Shown: one piece after another, positions 54,707 through 63,068 of the stretch
How the letters are laid out: each line of letters opens with the position of its first letter
Numbering within the stretch: position 1 is the first letter of the stretch
NCBI RefSeq assembly: GCF_002157585.1
Contig: NZ_BDGB01000029.1
Coordinates: forward strand, 84,978 to 148,977
Reading direction: 5' to 3'
Source of the DNA: Lentilactobacillus parakefiri
GTDB taxonomy: Bacteria > Bacillota > Bacilli > Lactobacillales > Lactobacillaceae
Length of the DNA stretch: 64,000 nucleotides
Translations under genes and position numbers: made by a program
Notes under the pieces: generated by a model
Told to the model about the DNA's origin: nothing
What the model saw: only the letters and a program-made list of their open reading frames with translations
Databases searched by the model: none

Positions 54707-55966
54707 TTGGCACAAAATAACGGATTTGGAAAATTCATTGCAACCGCGGTTATCGCCGGTGCACTCGGCGGTGGGATTACCTATGGCGGCGTTTCTTATT
54801 TTAACAACAATAATAATGGAACGGGAACAGAGTTGGTTTCTGGTACGAACAAGAATGGCAATACCAAGGTCAGCAATGTGAAAGTTAATCTCAATACTCA
54901 GGCAGAAAAAGCGTTTAATGCAACTAAGAGCACCGTTGTTTCCGTTATTAATTTACAGAAACAAAGTTCAAGTGACGACACCTTATCTGGCATTTTGGGT
55001 CAAATTCAAGGCGGTTCTTCCAGCAAAAAGAAGAGCAGTGGCGAACTTGAAGCCTCAAGCGAAGGATCCGGGGTGATCTATAAAAAGAGCGGCAACACTG
55101 CTTACATCGTTACTAATAACCACGTGGTTGCCGGTGCCAACGCCCTTGAGATTATTCTCAGCGATGGCTCGAAGGTTTCCGCTTCGGTTGTCGGTAAGGA
55201 CGCAGTTTCTGATTTGGCCGTTATCAAGATTAACTCTGATAAAGTCAAGAAAGTCGCAACCTTTGGTGATTCAGACAATATCAAAGTTGCCGAACCAGTG
55301 CTGGCAATCGGTTCGCCACTGGGATCTCAATATGCAACTTCAGTGACACAGGGAATTATTTCTGCTAAAAAACGGGAAGTTCCACAAACCTCGGAAGGCG
55401 GTCAACAAATTGGTAACGCCACGGTTATTCAGACTGATGCCGCTATCAACCCTGGGAACTCTGGTGGACCGCTGATTAATTTTGCCGGCCAGGTTGTCGG
55501 TATCAATTCCATGAAATTAGCCTCTGATCAGCAAGGGACCAGCGTTGAAGGAATGGGCTTTGCGATTCCAAGTAACGAGGTTGTGATGATTATCAACCAG
55601 CTGATTAAAAATGGTCAGGTTATTCGCCCAGCACTTGGAATTGGCTACACTGATTTATCTAACGTTTCCGAGCAGCAGCAACGCTCCGGTTTGAAGTTGC
55701 CTAAGAGTGTCACTCAAGGAGCGGTTGTCCTTAATGTCAACTCGAATTCACCTGCTAAGCGGGCTGGATTGGCTAAATATGATGTGATTACCGAGTTGGA
55801 TGGAACTAAGATTACCCAACAAAGCCAGTTGCGTGATATCTTGTATAAGCATCAAATCGGTGACAAGATTTCAGTTACCTATTACCATCAGGGTGACAAG
55901 AAGACCGGTTCGATTACTTTGAATGAAAAAGCCACGAGTAAGGTATTAAGTGAAGCAAGTAAATAA
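54707..55966 (+). CDS. htrA: Serine protease HtrA (DegP-like)
   Basis: 419-aa membrane-anchored quality-control protease. An N-terminal segment (ATAVIAGALGGGITYGGVSYF) is followed by the trypsin-like domain with His in VTNNHVVAGA, Asp in VSDLAVIKI and Ser in NPGNSGGPLIN, and a C-terminal PDZ domain (GAVVLNVNSNSPAKRAGLAKYDVIT). TTG start at 54707 after AAGGGGG. Usually downstream of walJ in lactobacilli. Confidence 0.95.
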   Translation: MAQNNGFGKFIATAVIAGALGGGITYGGVSYFNNNNNGTGTELVSGTNKNGNTKVSNVKVNLNTQAEKAFNATKSTVVSVINLQKQSSSDDTLSGILGQIQGGSSSKKKSSGELEASSEGSGVIYKKSGNTAYIVTNNHVVAGANALEIILSDGSKVSASVVGKDAVSDLAVIKINSDKVKKVATFGDSDNIKVAEPVLAIGSPLGSQYATSVTQGIISAKKREVPQTSEGGQQIGNATVIQTDAAINPGNSGGPLINFAGQVVGINSMKLASDQQGTSVEGMGFAIPSNEVVMIINQLIKNGQVIRPALGIGYTDLSNVSEQQQRSGLKLPKSVTQGAVVLNVNSNSPAKRAGLAKYDVITELDGTKITQQSQLRDILYKHQIGDKISVTYYHQGDKKTGSITLNEKATSKVLSEASK

Positions 55967-55983
55967 CGATTGTTAACATACGT

Positions 55984-56019
55984 AATCTCCGTTCATTGAT
56001 GGGCGGGGGTTATTTTTTT
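55984..56019 (+). terminator. Terminator after htrA
   Basis: TAATCTCCG pairs imperfectly with CGGGGGTTA, followed by TTTTTTT. Confidence 0.65.
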
Positions 56020-56144
56020 GCCCAAGCCAATCATTTGTGCACTTACTTAACATAAATGTAATACTTAATATTCGTGTAATGTTAATATATTTCTAATTAG
56101 GATACAATATTACTGTAAGACAAAAACATTAAGGGGAAATACAC

Positions 56145-58250
56145 ATGAGAATTCATATTAAGCAATCAGTCGCCATCTCAATGGCTGCGTTGGGATTCTT
56201 TGCCGCAGCTGGGATATCGCAGTCCACAACTGTTTCGGCAAAATCTCGGGTGAAGGTGACCTCAAACGCCAAGTTAAAGACGGATGCCGCATCCCGGAAC
56301 GTTACCTTTACAGGTAAAGCAGCGTTGTGGAATAAGGCCTCGGCACTAAAAGGGGCTAAAAAGGTTGCAACAACGATCACGCTGAAGGATCTTGCCAAGG
56401 CTGGCCGATCAAGCAAAAATGTTCGTGCCTACCGGGTTGCCAGAACCAACCGCGGGAGAGTTTACTACAAAGTAGTTACTTTTGATGGTAAAGATCGTGG
56501 CTGGATTTACGGCGGGAGAAGCAGAACCAACTTTGCCGGTGGTTTAAAGACTTATCAAACTTTCCAGCAGACTTCTTTATCAAGCGAGATGAGCAATGGA
56601 AATTTCCAAATTGCTAATCCTGGAACGGCCAACGATAATCAGACGGTTACTTATAAGCAGCCGGCATGGACGCAATATAAGGTTGGTCGTCAAGTCACTG
56701 ATTCCAGGCCGTATGCCAACGTTAGCTACAAGATTGATCAAGCAGGAACCAGAACCCGCGAAGGTGATCAATGGGTTCACATTTCTGCAACAAGCAATGG
56801 CAATTCCGGAGCTGACGGCTGGATCCGTTATTCTGGCTTGAAGCCGGCTTCAAATATCAACTCACCAATTGCCGATAATGCGGTTCGGATTAACCTGGTC
56901 GATTCGGCAACCGGCTCATCAATTACCTCGGTTGATTATACTAAGACTGGGGCTGCCAAGGGATCTGCTTTGGGATCAAACGTGAATGGAACCTGGAAAC
57001 TGGAGGCAACTGATTCCAGCGCCATCCAGTCACAAATTGCTTCAGCACTTGCAGCCCACGGCTATACTGGATTTACTCTGACACCGGGCCAAATGGCGGC
57101 AATCGCTCAAGGAACTTTTGGTGCCAGCGTCACCATTTCGGTTGTTAAACCAACCATTAGCAAGGCTGTTCGAATTGTCTTAACCGATCCAAGTGGCAAC
57201 GTGATTAATTCTGTTGATTACACGAATGCCACCGCAAAGGATGGCCAACCCGTCGGAACATTAGATGGAACCACCTGGAAGTTGGCAGCTGCAGATTCCA
57301 CCGCTATTCAGGCAAAATTAGTAGACGCCCTGAAAGGGACTGGTCATGCTTTAAGTGCCAACAATACGTTAACCGCTGACCAACAGGCCCTCATTGCCCA
57401 AACGACTTTCGGCAACCAGGTTTCCGTTAAGACGGTTGCTGCAAATCCGGTCAAGGACAATGAAGTTCAGTTATCATTTGTCGACCAACAAGGGACTTCT
57501 CTTGGCACAACCACTTTGACCAAGGCAGCTACTGATAAGACGGCTTTGGAGACAATTAAAGCAGCCAGTGGGAGTGACCCGACATCCACAAATTCAGCAA
57601 CCTTGAAAGCAGCTTATGATGCATTGTTAACGAAAGCTGGGGTTAAGGGGTATTACACCACTGACCTTACTGCCGATCAGTTGAAGGCTAACCTTGCAGC
57701 ACTGAATGCGGCTGCTTTTGGACAGAGCGTTAAGTTGGTTGTGGCGAAGATTCCGGTGAAGGCATTGGCCTCAAGTTTTACATTCTTTGATCATGCTAAA
57801 CAAGACATTTGGAACTACAAGGATTTTCCTATTAATTATTTGGAAGATGCCAATGGCAAGCGAGATTCGGATACAAACTTTAGTAAGCAATTAATGACGG
57901 ACACAAATTTGAATGGTTACGCAGGGAATGTCGTATCAGCTGCAAGCGTTAATAACGCCCTTAAAGCACAGCATTTAGATACCATTTACTATGCTGCTAA
58001 GGATGATGGCTGGTGGGCGGCTGCCGGTACCTACCTGGCCTCAGGAGACTTTGGTACAAACGGTTCACTATTCGCAGATTCGATGAAAGGAAAGACAATT
58101 TACGTCTACAAAGTAACCCTTACTGCTAAAGCCAATGACAATACTGTTGCACTTGACCAGAAGGGTAATCTGGACACCCCACTTCTTGATAAGGACGGTA
58201 ATGTGACGATTGCTGATGCCCCTGTTAAGGTTGGGTTAAAGTATACGTAA
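56145..58250 (+). CDS. S-layer-like surface protein, probably truncated by an in-frame stop
   Basis: 701 aa as read. A signal peptide (VAISMAALGFFAAAGISQ, cleavage after VSA near residue 32) is followed by two SH3-like wall-binding repeats (about 35-130 and 135-235; GRVYYKVVTFDGKDRGWIYGG) and three tandem domains of about 92 residues at about 244-335, 338-430 and 437-530 (VRINLVDSATGSSITSVDYT / VRIVLTDPSGNVINSVDYT and related). A C-terminal domain completes it. No LPxTG. The TAA at 58248 is followed in the same frame by 26 more sense codons (VSGAPKKVTLDDAKFGA...FYNN) to a stop at 58329-58331, so the original end was probably there. Confidence 0.8.
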   Translation: MRIHIKQSVAISMAALGFFAAAGISQSTTVSAKSRVKVTSNAKLKTDAASRNVTFTGKAALWNKASALKGAKKVATTITLKDLAKAGRSSKNVRAYRVARTNRGRVYYKVVTFDGKDRGWIYGGRSRTNFAGGLKTYQTFQQTSLSSEMSNGNFQIANPGTANDNQTVTYKQPAWTQYKVGRQVTDSRPYANVSYKIDQAGTRTREGDQWVHISATSNGNSGADGWIRYSGLKPASNINSPIADNAVRINLVDSATGSSITSVDYTKTGAAKGSALGSNVNGTWKLEATDSSAIQSQIASALAAHGYTGFTLTPGQMAAIAQGTFGASVTISVVKPTISKAVRIVLTDPSGNVINSVDYTNATAKDGQPVGTLDGTTWKLAAADSTAIQAKLVDALKGTGHALSANNTLTADQQALIAQTTFGNQVSVKTVAANPVKDNEVQLSFVDQQGTSLGTTTLTKAATDKTALETIKAASGSDPTSTNSATLKAAYDALLTKAGVKGYYTTDLTADQLKANLAALNAAAFGQSVKLVVAKIPVKALASSFTFFDHAKQDIWNYKDFPINYLEDANGKRDSDTNFSKQLMTDTNLNGYAGNVVSAASVNNALKAQHLDTIYYAAKDDGWWAAAGTYLASGDFGTNGSLFADSMKGKTIYVYKVTLTAKANDNTVALDQKGNLDTPLLDKDGNVTIADAPVKVGLKYT

Positions 58251-58331
58251 GTTTCAGGCGCACCTAAGAAAGTCACATTGGATGATGCTAAATTTGGAGC
58301 TAAATCACTCGCATCATTTTACAACAACTAA
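58251..58331 (+). pseudogene. Probable detached C-terminal tail of the surface protein
   Basis: In frame with the preceding gene after its TAA stop: 26 codons reading VSGAPKKVTLDDAKFGAKSL and ending FYNN, then TAA. There is no start or ribosome site of its own. One base change (TAC Tyr to TAA) in KYT-stop-VSG would explain it, as would a sequencing error. Confidence 0.6.
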
Positions 58332-58351
58332 CCAACATCGAATGGTGTTTT

Positions 58352-58390
58352 GAGGGTCCCGATTCCTGTGATGGAAGAGGGGCCTCTTTG
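58352..58390 (+). terminator. Terminator after the surface protein gene
   Basis: GAGGGTCCC pairs with GGGGCCTC around a GATTCCTG..GGAAG loop, followed by TTTG. It lies beyond the distal stop at 58331, consistent with the longer gene being original. Confidence 0.65.
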
Positions 58391-58395
58391 TTTCA

Positions 58396-58542
58396 TCAGC
58401 TCTTGTTACTGCCATCTTGGGGGAGAAATAGAATTGCCCCGTCTGGCGTTTGAAACACGGTATATCGGTCGCTTTTGGGAATGATGCTATCTGGAATCGG
58501 CAGCATGGTTTGACTTTCATGCTGAGTTAGCTTAACTGTCAT
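58396..58542 (-). CDS. Orphan AbrB/MazE-like antitoxin-type protein
   Basis: 48 aa: MTVKLTQHESQTMLPIPDSI then YTVFQTPDGAILFLPQD. The layout (short strand, pivot, TVxxxxDGxIxFxP) is that of AbrB/MazE/PemI-type swapped-hairpin DNA-binding antitoxins. The ATG at 58542 follows TTGGAG; a longer frame upstream lacks a ribosome site. Only about 65 bases remain before the next feature, so no toxin gene follows. Either a solitary regulator or a remnant of a toxin-antitoxin pair. Confidence 0.55.
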   Translation of the reverse strand: MTVKLTQHESQTMLPIPDSIIPKSDRYTVFQTPDGAILFLPQDGSNKS

Positions 58543-58753
58543 GAATAACGCTCCAATCTTGAAATGAGAATGGTGTGGGTAATCCGGAAAAAGGTGTTGA
58601 ATTAGGGTTGATTTGTCCGCAAACATTGGACCGCATCATTGTTTACGAACGGCCATACCAAAAAGGTGAAACTTGTAGGGTACACATTATATAAATACGA
58701 ATGATATCCTTATTTTTATTTAGAAAATTCAGCGGATGTAAAGATTTGATAAA

Positions 58754-59071
58754 CTATCCACATTTTGGCTGTGGATAACTCTGTGGACAATCCACAGGGT
58801 TCTGTTATCCACTGGTAGAATAACGTTGAATAGTTATCCCCTGATCATCGAAAGTTATCCACAGAAATTGTGGATAACTTTTTTTGACTTTAAAAAGGCA
58901 TTTGTTCGTTGCACTAAAGACTGATATAATGGGGTTTGCGGTGATGGGTTGCGAACACACGTTGTCCACAGTTTTGTGGATAACATTTTTGACTATTGAC
59001 AATTTTTAAAATAATGCGGGTTGGTTAAAATTTAGTTAGGTGCATAAACCTGTGGATAACTCTGTGGACAA
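58754..59071. promoter_or_regulatory. DnaA-box cluster upstream of rlmH
   Basis: Exact consensus boxes: 58770-58778 (reverse), 58855-58863, 58869-58877 (reverse), 58975-58983 (reverse), 59051-59059 (reverse). One-mismatch boxes: 58754-58762, 58782-58790, 58805-58813, 58962-58970 and 59063-59071. That is about ten boxes in 320 bases of gene-free DNA, 35 kb from the dnaA-dnaN origin. No DnaA-trio track or strong AT-rich melting region follows, so it looks like a DnaA-titrating or regulatory cluster rather than a second origin. Confidence 0.8.
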
Positions 59072-59130
59072 CTTGTTAATAAGCGGTCTCTTTTACACAG
59101 GATCACAAAGAATTTGGAGGATTGTACATA

Positions 59131-59610
59131 GTGAACATTAAATTAGTCGTTGTTGGAAAACTGAAAGAAAAGTATTTTAAGCAGGGGATTGCGGAATACG
59201 CAAAGCGATTATCGCGCTTTTGCAAGTTTCAGATTGTGGAAGTTCCCGATGAGAAGGCGCCTGAATCACTCAGCCAAGCGGAAATGGATGAAGTGATGGA
59301 CAAAGAAGGTGCGCGAATCTTGGAAAAAATAAAGGACCGCGAGTACGTGTATGCACTCGCGATCCTAGGCAAGGAGCGGTCTTCAGAAGCATTCGCAAAG
59401 GAAATTGCCGATCTGACAACTTATGGTCATTCTGACATTACCTTTGTGATTGGTGGTTCGCTTGGGTTATCGAAACACGTTCTCGATCGTGCAGATACGC
59501 AGATTTCCTTTGGTCGGTTCACATTGCCTCACCAGTTGATGAGATTGGTGCTGACCGAGCAGATTTACCGAGCGTTTATGATTAATGAAGGTAGTCCATA
59601 TCATAAGTGA
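59131..59610 (+). CDS. rlmH: 23S rRNA pseudouridine-1915 N3-methyltransferase RlmH
   Basis: 159-aa SPOUT methyltransferase modifying helix 69 of 23S r[33 protein letters not shown] (AdoMet loop) and the terminal [28 protein letters not shown] are conserved. GTG start at 59131, 10 bases after GGAGG; a TTG at 59122 is too close. The last codons correspond to the attachment site used by SCC elements in staphylococci, but no such element follows. Confidence 0.95.
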   Translation: MNIKLVVVGKLKEKYFKQGIAEYAKRLSRFCKFQIVEVPDEKAPESLSQAEMDEVMDKEGARILEKIKDREYVYALAILGKERSSEAFAKEIADLTTYGHSDITFVIGGSLGLSKHVLDRADTQISFGRFTLPHQLMRLVLTEQIYRAFMINEGSPYHK

Positions 59611-59630
59611 CCTCCAGTTACTGAGCAAAT

Positions 59631-59674
59631 TAAAACCAGCTGGGAACCCTTTTGGGCTTGCCAGCTGGTTTTCT
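59631..59674. terminator. Bidirectional terminator
   Basis: AAAACCAGCTGG pairs with CCAGCTGGTTTT around an inner GGAACCC/GGGCTTGCC stem. It separates rlmH from the convergent amidohydrolase. Confidence 0.88.
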
Positions 59675-59698
59675 TCATCATTAATGATGTTATCGGAT

Positions 59699-60706
59699 TC
59701 AGAGTTGCAGCAACTTTTCGGCGTTCCCATGCCCAAACAATTCTTTCTCCTCATCCGTCAGTGGACTGTTCGCAATGAAACTACCAGAATTTTCCGGCTT
59801 GATATAAGGATAATCTATCGAGTACAACAGATGCTCAATCCCAACTTCGTCCTTCACGAATTTCAATTGCGGTTCAGTTAGGATACCGCTTGGGGTGATG
59901 TAAACGTGGTCGCGATAAATCTTTGAAATGGGTTCGCTGAGGTTGGTTTCCGGATACATGACCTGATCCATTCGCTCCAGGGCAAATGAAGCAAACTCCC
60001 CCCAGTGACCGGAGATCAATTTCAAATTAGGGTACTTCTCAAAAACGCCACTTAATAGCAGTCTGACCGTTTGGATGCCGACATCTGTATGCCAACCATA
60101 GCCGGCAGTTCCCAAAATACCGGAAACTTTGTCGTCCCACGGACCGTTGGAATAATAGTAGTCAATAATCTGTGGATTTGGAAATGAGGGATGCAGATAG
60201 ACTGGCACATTGAGATTAGCTGCTGCCTCAAAAATGGGTAGATAGAAGGGATCATCAAAGAATGGATGGTCCTGAGAGGTTGGTCTCACTAGCATGGCAC
60301 CCTTGAAGCCAAGTTCTTCAACACTGCGTGTTAATTCCGCTGCAGCTTCGGTTGGATGAGAAACCGGGAGCGACGCAAATGCACAGAAACGATCGGGAGC
60401 TTCAGCAACAGCTTTTGCCAGCTCATCATTTGCCAACTTTATCAGTTCAATCGCAAATTTTGGATCCGAATTTTGCGGATTCTGATTGCCATATGACAGA
60501 ATTTGTATGGAAATCTGGTGCTTGTCCATCCATTGAATACGACTGCCGGTAATGTCTTCCAATTCGGCTTCGGAAGGCAGTGAGCGTTGCATGTAATCTT
60601 GCATCTCCGGGCTGACGTTTCCGATTGATCGTTTTAGTAAGACCTCAGCCGTTCTCTGTCCCAACTTTTGGGATGAGAAATGTTCTTCCAATGTAATAAT
60701 TTTCAT
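59699..60706 (-). CDS. Amidohydrolase-2 family metal-dependent hydrolase/decarboxylase
   Basis: 335-aa TIM-barrel protein of the ACMSD/resorcylate decarboxylase group. LEEHFSS at the N terminus (usual metal motif reduced to ExH), VPVYLHPSFP (His), LKLISGHWGEFASFALERMD (His and Glu) and LLYSIDYPYIKPE (Asp) are the metal and active-site positions. Such enzymes decarboxylate or hydrate aromatic acids; the substrate is unknown. Operon with marR and DUF2316, 14 bases from the latter, suggesting control by an aromatic or phenolic compound. Confidence 0.82.
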   Translation of the reverse strand: MKIITLEEHFSSQKLGQRTAEVLLKRSIGNVSPEMQDYMQRSLPSEAELEDITGSRIQWMDKHQISIQILSYGNQNPQNSDPKFAIELIKLANDELAKAVAEAPDRFCAFASLPVSHPTEAAAELTRSVEELGFKGAMLVRPTSQDHPFFDDPFYLPIFEAAANLNVPVYLHPSFPNPQIIDYYYSNGPWDDKVSGILGTAGYGWHTDVGIQTVRLLLSGVFEKYPNLKLISGHWGEFASFALERMDQVMYPETNLSEPISKIYRDHVYITPSGILTEPQLKFVKDEVGIEHLLYSIDYPYIKPENSGSFIANSPLTDEEKELFGHGNAEKLLQL

Positions 60707-60720
60707 CTAATGTCTGCCTC

Positions 60721-61023
60721 CTAACTAAGCAGCTTGCCCTTCTTCAAAAAGCGGTTATTCAAGAACCAGTAATGTTTGGGGTCGCCCAGCAATGCGGTGT
60801 AAGGAACTGGTGTGCCGCCCTTTTCGCTTATTTTCTCATCCAGGTATGCTTTGAGAATCCAAGGTTCCTCCAAGCGGGTGGGGTTCAAGTCTAAAATGTC
60901 TTGAACATGTTCCGGCGTGGTATCCAGATCTTGGGCCACTTGTTCAATTGGGACTTCTGCCAGTTTGAAGTTGGCATTGATTTGTTGTTTGGTGTCGATT
61001 TCTTGTTGTAGTGTTAGTGACAT
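60721..61023 (-). CDS. DUF2316 family protein
   Basis: 100-aa cytosolic protein. MSLTLQQEIDTKQQINANFKLAEVPIEQVAQDLDTTPEHVQDILDL has a helix-turn-helix-like N terminus. The C terminus (WILKAYLDEKISEKGGTPVPYTALLGDPKHYWFLN) is characteristic of DUF2316, usually found beside MarR or SDR genes. Function unknown. The start follows AAAGGAG. It lies 4 bases after marR. Confidence 0.8.
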   Translation of the reverse strand: MSLTLQQEIDTKQQINANFKLAEVPIEQVAQDLDTTPEHVQDILDLNPTRLEEPWILKAYLDEKISEKGGTPVPYTALLGDPKHYWFLNNRFLKKGKLLS

Positions 61024-61027
61024 GTGA

Positions 61028-61444
61028 TTACTCCTTTAGTTGCTGATAAATTTGAGTGAGCTGGTCATAAATTGCATCCGGTGAAAGTAGGGCTGCATCT
61101 ACTTTCTGATCGAGGACGTCGAACGCACCCTTGACCGCCGTGACGGTTTCTTTGCCGTTTGGAGTCAGGGTCAGCTGCTTTTCCCGGTCATTATCCGGGT
61201 TGAATTTTTTCTCGATCAAGTTTCTGGTTTCCAGTCCTTTTAACAAATTAGAAACACTGGCGGCGCTGCGCCCTAAAATAATTGTGATCGCCCGTTGATT
61301 TGTCCCCGGGTGATCGCCAATGTACCGCAGCGTGTGGGCTTGATCCACGTTAAAACTGAGTTGATGTAACTGCTGATTAATCAAGCTTTCCTCCAACTTG
61401 GCAATTTGGTGAATGATTGATGACACTGAATTTCGATCTTTCAA
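61028..61444 (-). CDS. MarR-family regulator
   Basis: 138-aa winged-helix protein. TNQRAITIILGRSAASVSNLLKGLETRNLIEKKFNPDNDREKQLTLTPNGKE is the MarR DNA-binding and wing region. The start follows GGAGG. It heads the marR-DUF2316-amidohydrolase transcript and is divergent from an SDR gene; the inverted repeat at 61484 is its likely operator. Confidence 0.9.
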   Translation of the reverse strand: MKDRNSVSSIIHQIAKLEESLINQQLHQLSFNVDQAHTLRYIGDHPGTNQRAITIILGRSAASVSNLLKGLETRNLIEKKFNPDNDREKQLTLTPNGKETVTAVKGAFDVLDQKVDAALLSPDAIYDQLTQIYQQLKE

Positions 61445-61483
61445 TGGCTAGCCTCCTAACTCAAAATACAGTTTAACACCAAT

Positions 61484-61499
61484 AGTTGTTAATGCAACT
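61484..61499. promoter_or_regulatory. MarR operator candidate AGTTG-N6-CAACT
   Basis: AGTTGTTAATGCAACT is an inverted repeat in the 156-base divergent region between marR and the SDR gene. A looser outer repeat (ATAGTTGTTAAT / ATTAAAACTAT) surrounds it. Confidence 0.6.
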
Positions 61500-61600
61500 G
61501 TTTTGATTAAAACTATCCACTGACTATTTCTTTTACAGGGCATGTTCAATCAGATACAATAGCAGTGTAAGCGTTTTATAAATAAAAGGGAGGCTTTTTC

Positions 61601-62368
61601 ATGACTGATCGTTTAAAGAATAAAGTCGCAATTATAACCGGTGCCGGCTCAGGCATGGGTGCTGCAATGGCTAAATTGTTTAACGCTGAAGGGGCTAAGG
61701 TCGTCGCCGCTGATTTGAATAAAGACCGGGTTGATGAGGTGGTTGCTGCGATTGCCAAAGATGGTGGTCAAGCAGTCTCAATCAAGACGTATGTTTCGAG
61801 TGAGGACGATATTTCAGAGATGTTTAAGCTGGCGAACAGTCAATTTGGCCAAATTGACATCGTTGTTAACAATGCTGGCATCATGGACAATATGGCACCG
61901 ATTGGCAATTTAACCGATGAGATGTGGCAGAAAGTCTTTGCGGTGAACACCGACAGCGTCATGTACGCAACACGTGAAGCCATCAAGGAGTTCCTACCGA
62001 AAAAGCAGGGGGTCATTTTGAACATCGCTTCCGTTGGTGGAACAAATGGCGGTCGCGCCGGCGTTGCCTACACCGCTTCGAAGCATGCGATTGTTGGGTT
62101 GACCAAGAATACGGCTTACATGTACCAAAATGACGGTATTCGAGTTAATGCCATCGCCCCTGGTGGTATCAAGACCAACATTGCTGAATCAATGGGTAAG
62201 AACGTTGATAAATTTGGCTTTGAACGTCAATCACAAGGAATGGGCGCTTCGCCCGAACCAGGAACCGCAGAAGAAATCGCAAACACCGCTTTGTTCCTGG
62301 TTTCCGATGAGGCTCGTTATGTAAATGGTGCCGTGTTGCCGGTAGATGGTGGTTGGACAGCATATTAA
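61601..62368 (+). CDS. Short-chain dehydrogenase/reductase
   Basis: 255-aa classical SDR: TGAGSGMGAAMAKLF cofactor loop, DIVVNNAGIMD, catalytic Ser in ASVGGTNGG and YTASKHA, terminal PVDGGWTAY. Asp in AADLNKDR after the second strand suggests NAD(H) preference. The start follows GGGAGG. It is divergent from marR and probably in the same regulon. Substrate unknown. Confidence 0.9.
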   Translation: MTDRLKNKVAIITGAGSGMGAAMAKLFNAEGAKVVAADLNKDRVDEVVAAIAKDGGQAVSIKTYVSSEDDISEMFKLANSQFGQIDIVVNNAGIMDNMAPIGNLTDEMWQKVFAVNTDSVMYATREAIKEFLPKKQGVILNIASVGGTNGGRAGVAYTASKHAIVGLTKNTAYMYQNDGIRVNAIAPGGIKTNIAESMGKNVDKFGFERQSQGMGASPEPGTAEEIANTALFLVSDEARYVNGAVLPVDGGWTAY

Positions 62369-62384
62369 AATTGAGATTAAGATA

Positions 62385-62413
62385 GAACCGCGGAAATAAT
62401 ACCGCGGTTTTTG
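62385..62413 (+). terminator. Terminator after the SDR gene
   Basis: AACCGCGG (62386-62393) pairs with CCGCGGTT (62402-62409), followed by TTTG. Confidence 0.88.
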
Positions 62414-62476
62414 TTTGCTATGAAGTCCACTTTAAGGTATAAGGTAGAAGCATCATAGATATAGAAAGAAGCTAAT

Positions 62477-62944
62477 ATGACAAAATCATTGATTATGTAT
62501 TTTTCACTGTCTGGGGCAACGAAAACCGCAGCGGAAACTATTCGGAAATACACGCATTCAGACATCATCCGGCTTGAACCTAAAACACCTTACCCAACTG
62601 GTTACAGTCAGTACTCAAAGGTCGGCATGCAGCAAATGCAAGACAAAGCAAATGTTGCGATCAAGACTAAAATTCCCGATCTGCACCAATACGATTATAT
62701 TTTTGTTGGTTATCCAACTTGGGATGGACAGGTACCACGAATTATTAATACCATGTTTGCGGAAAATGATTTTTCCGGTAGTTGTGTCGTGCCATTTTCG
62801 ACTAGTGTCTCGACGTCGTTTGAAGATACGCTTGGTTCGTTGAAGGCGGCCGTTGGGGATGGCGTTTCGATTGTTGGTGGGTTCAGGTATTCAGGAGAGG
62901 GACAGGCTAGGGATTATCTCAATACCTATAATTTGACTGACTAA
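62477..62944 (+). CDS. Flavodoxin-like protein
   Basis: 155 aa. The N-terminal FMN loop is IMYFSLSGATKTAAETI. IFVGYPTWDGQVPRIINTMF and VVPFSTSVSTSF give the other flavin contacts. It belongs to the flavodoxin_4 type of small FMN proteins that carry electrons or reduce small molecules. The start follows AGAAAGAAG. Single gene. Confidence 0.87.
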   Translation: MTKSLIMYFSLSGATKTAAETIRKYTHSDIIRLEPKTPYPTGYSQYSKVGMQQMQDKANVAIKTKIPDLHQYDYIFVGYPTWDGQVPRIINTMFAENDFSGSCVVPFSTSVSTSFEDTLGSLKAAVGDGVSIVGGFRYSGEGQARDYLNTYNLTD

Positions 62945-63068
62945 AAAGATGATCACAATCTGAGGTTTCTTAACCTGGTGATTTTTACAAGTTACCGGGT
63001 CAAGTAGTCGTCATTTACGTCGTTCAGTGCTAATATATTTTCAACAATATTATATAGGAGTGAACGCC

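Noticed and set aside
58754..59071. Second replication origin
   Set aside because: DnaA boxes are dense, but no DnaA-trio track or AT-rich melting region follows and no replication gene is adjacent.
59585..59610. SCC-type attachment site with an inserted element at the rlmH 3' end
   Set aside because: The target-like sequence is simply the conserved rlmH C terminus; a terminator and ordinary genes follow with no recombinase.
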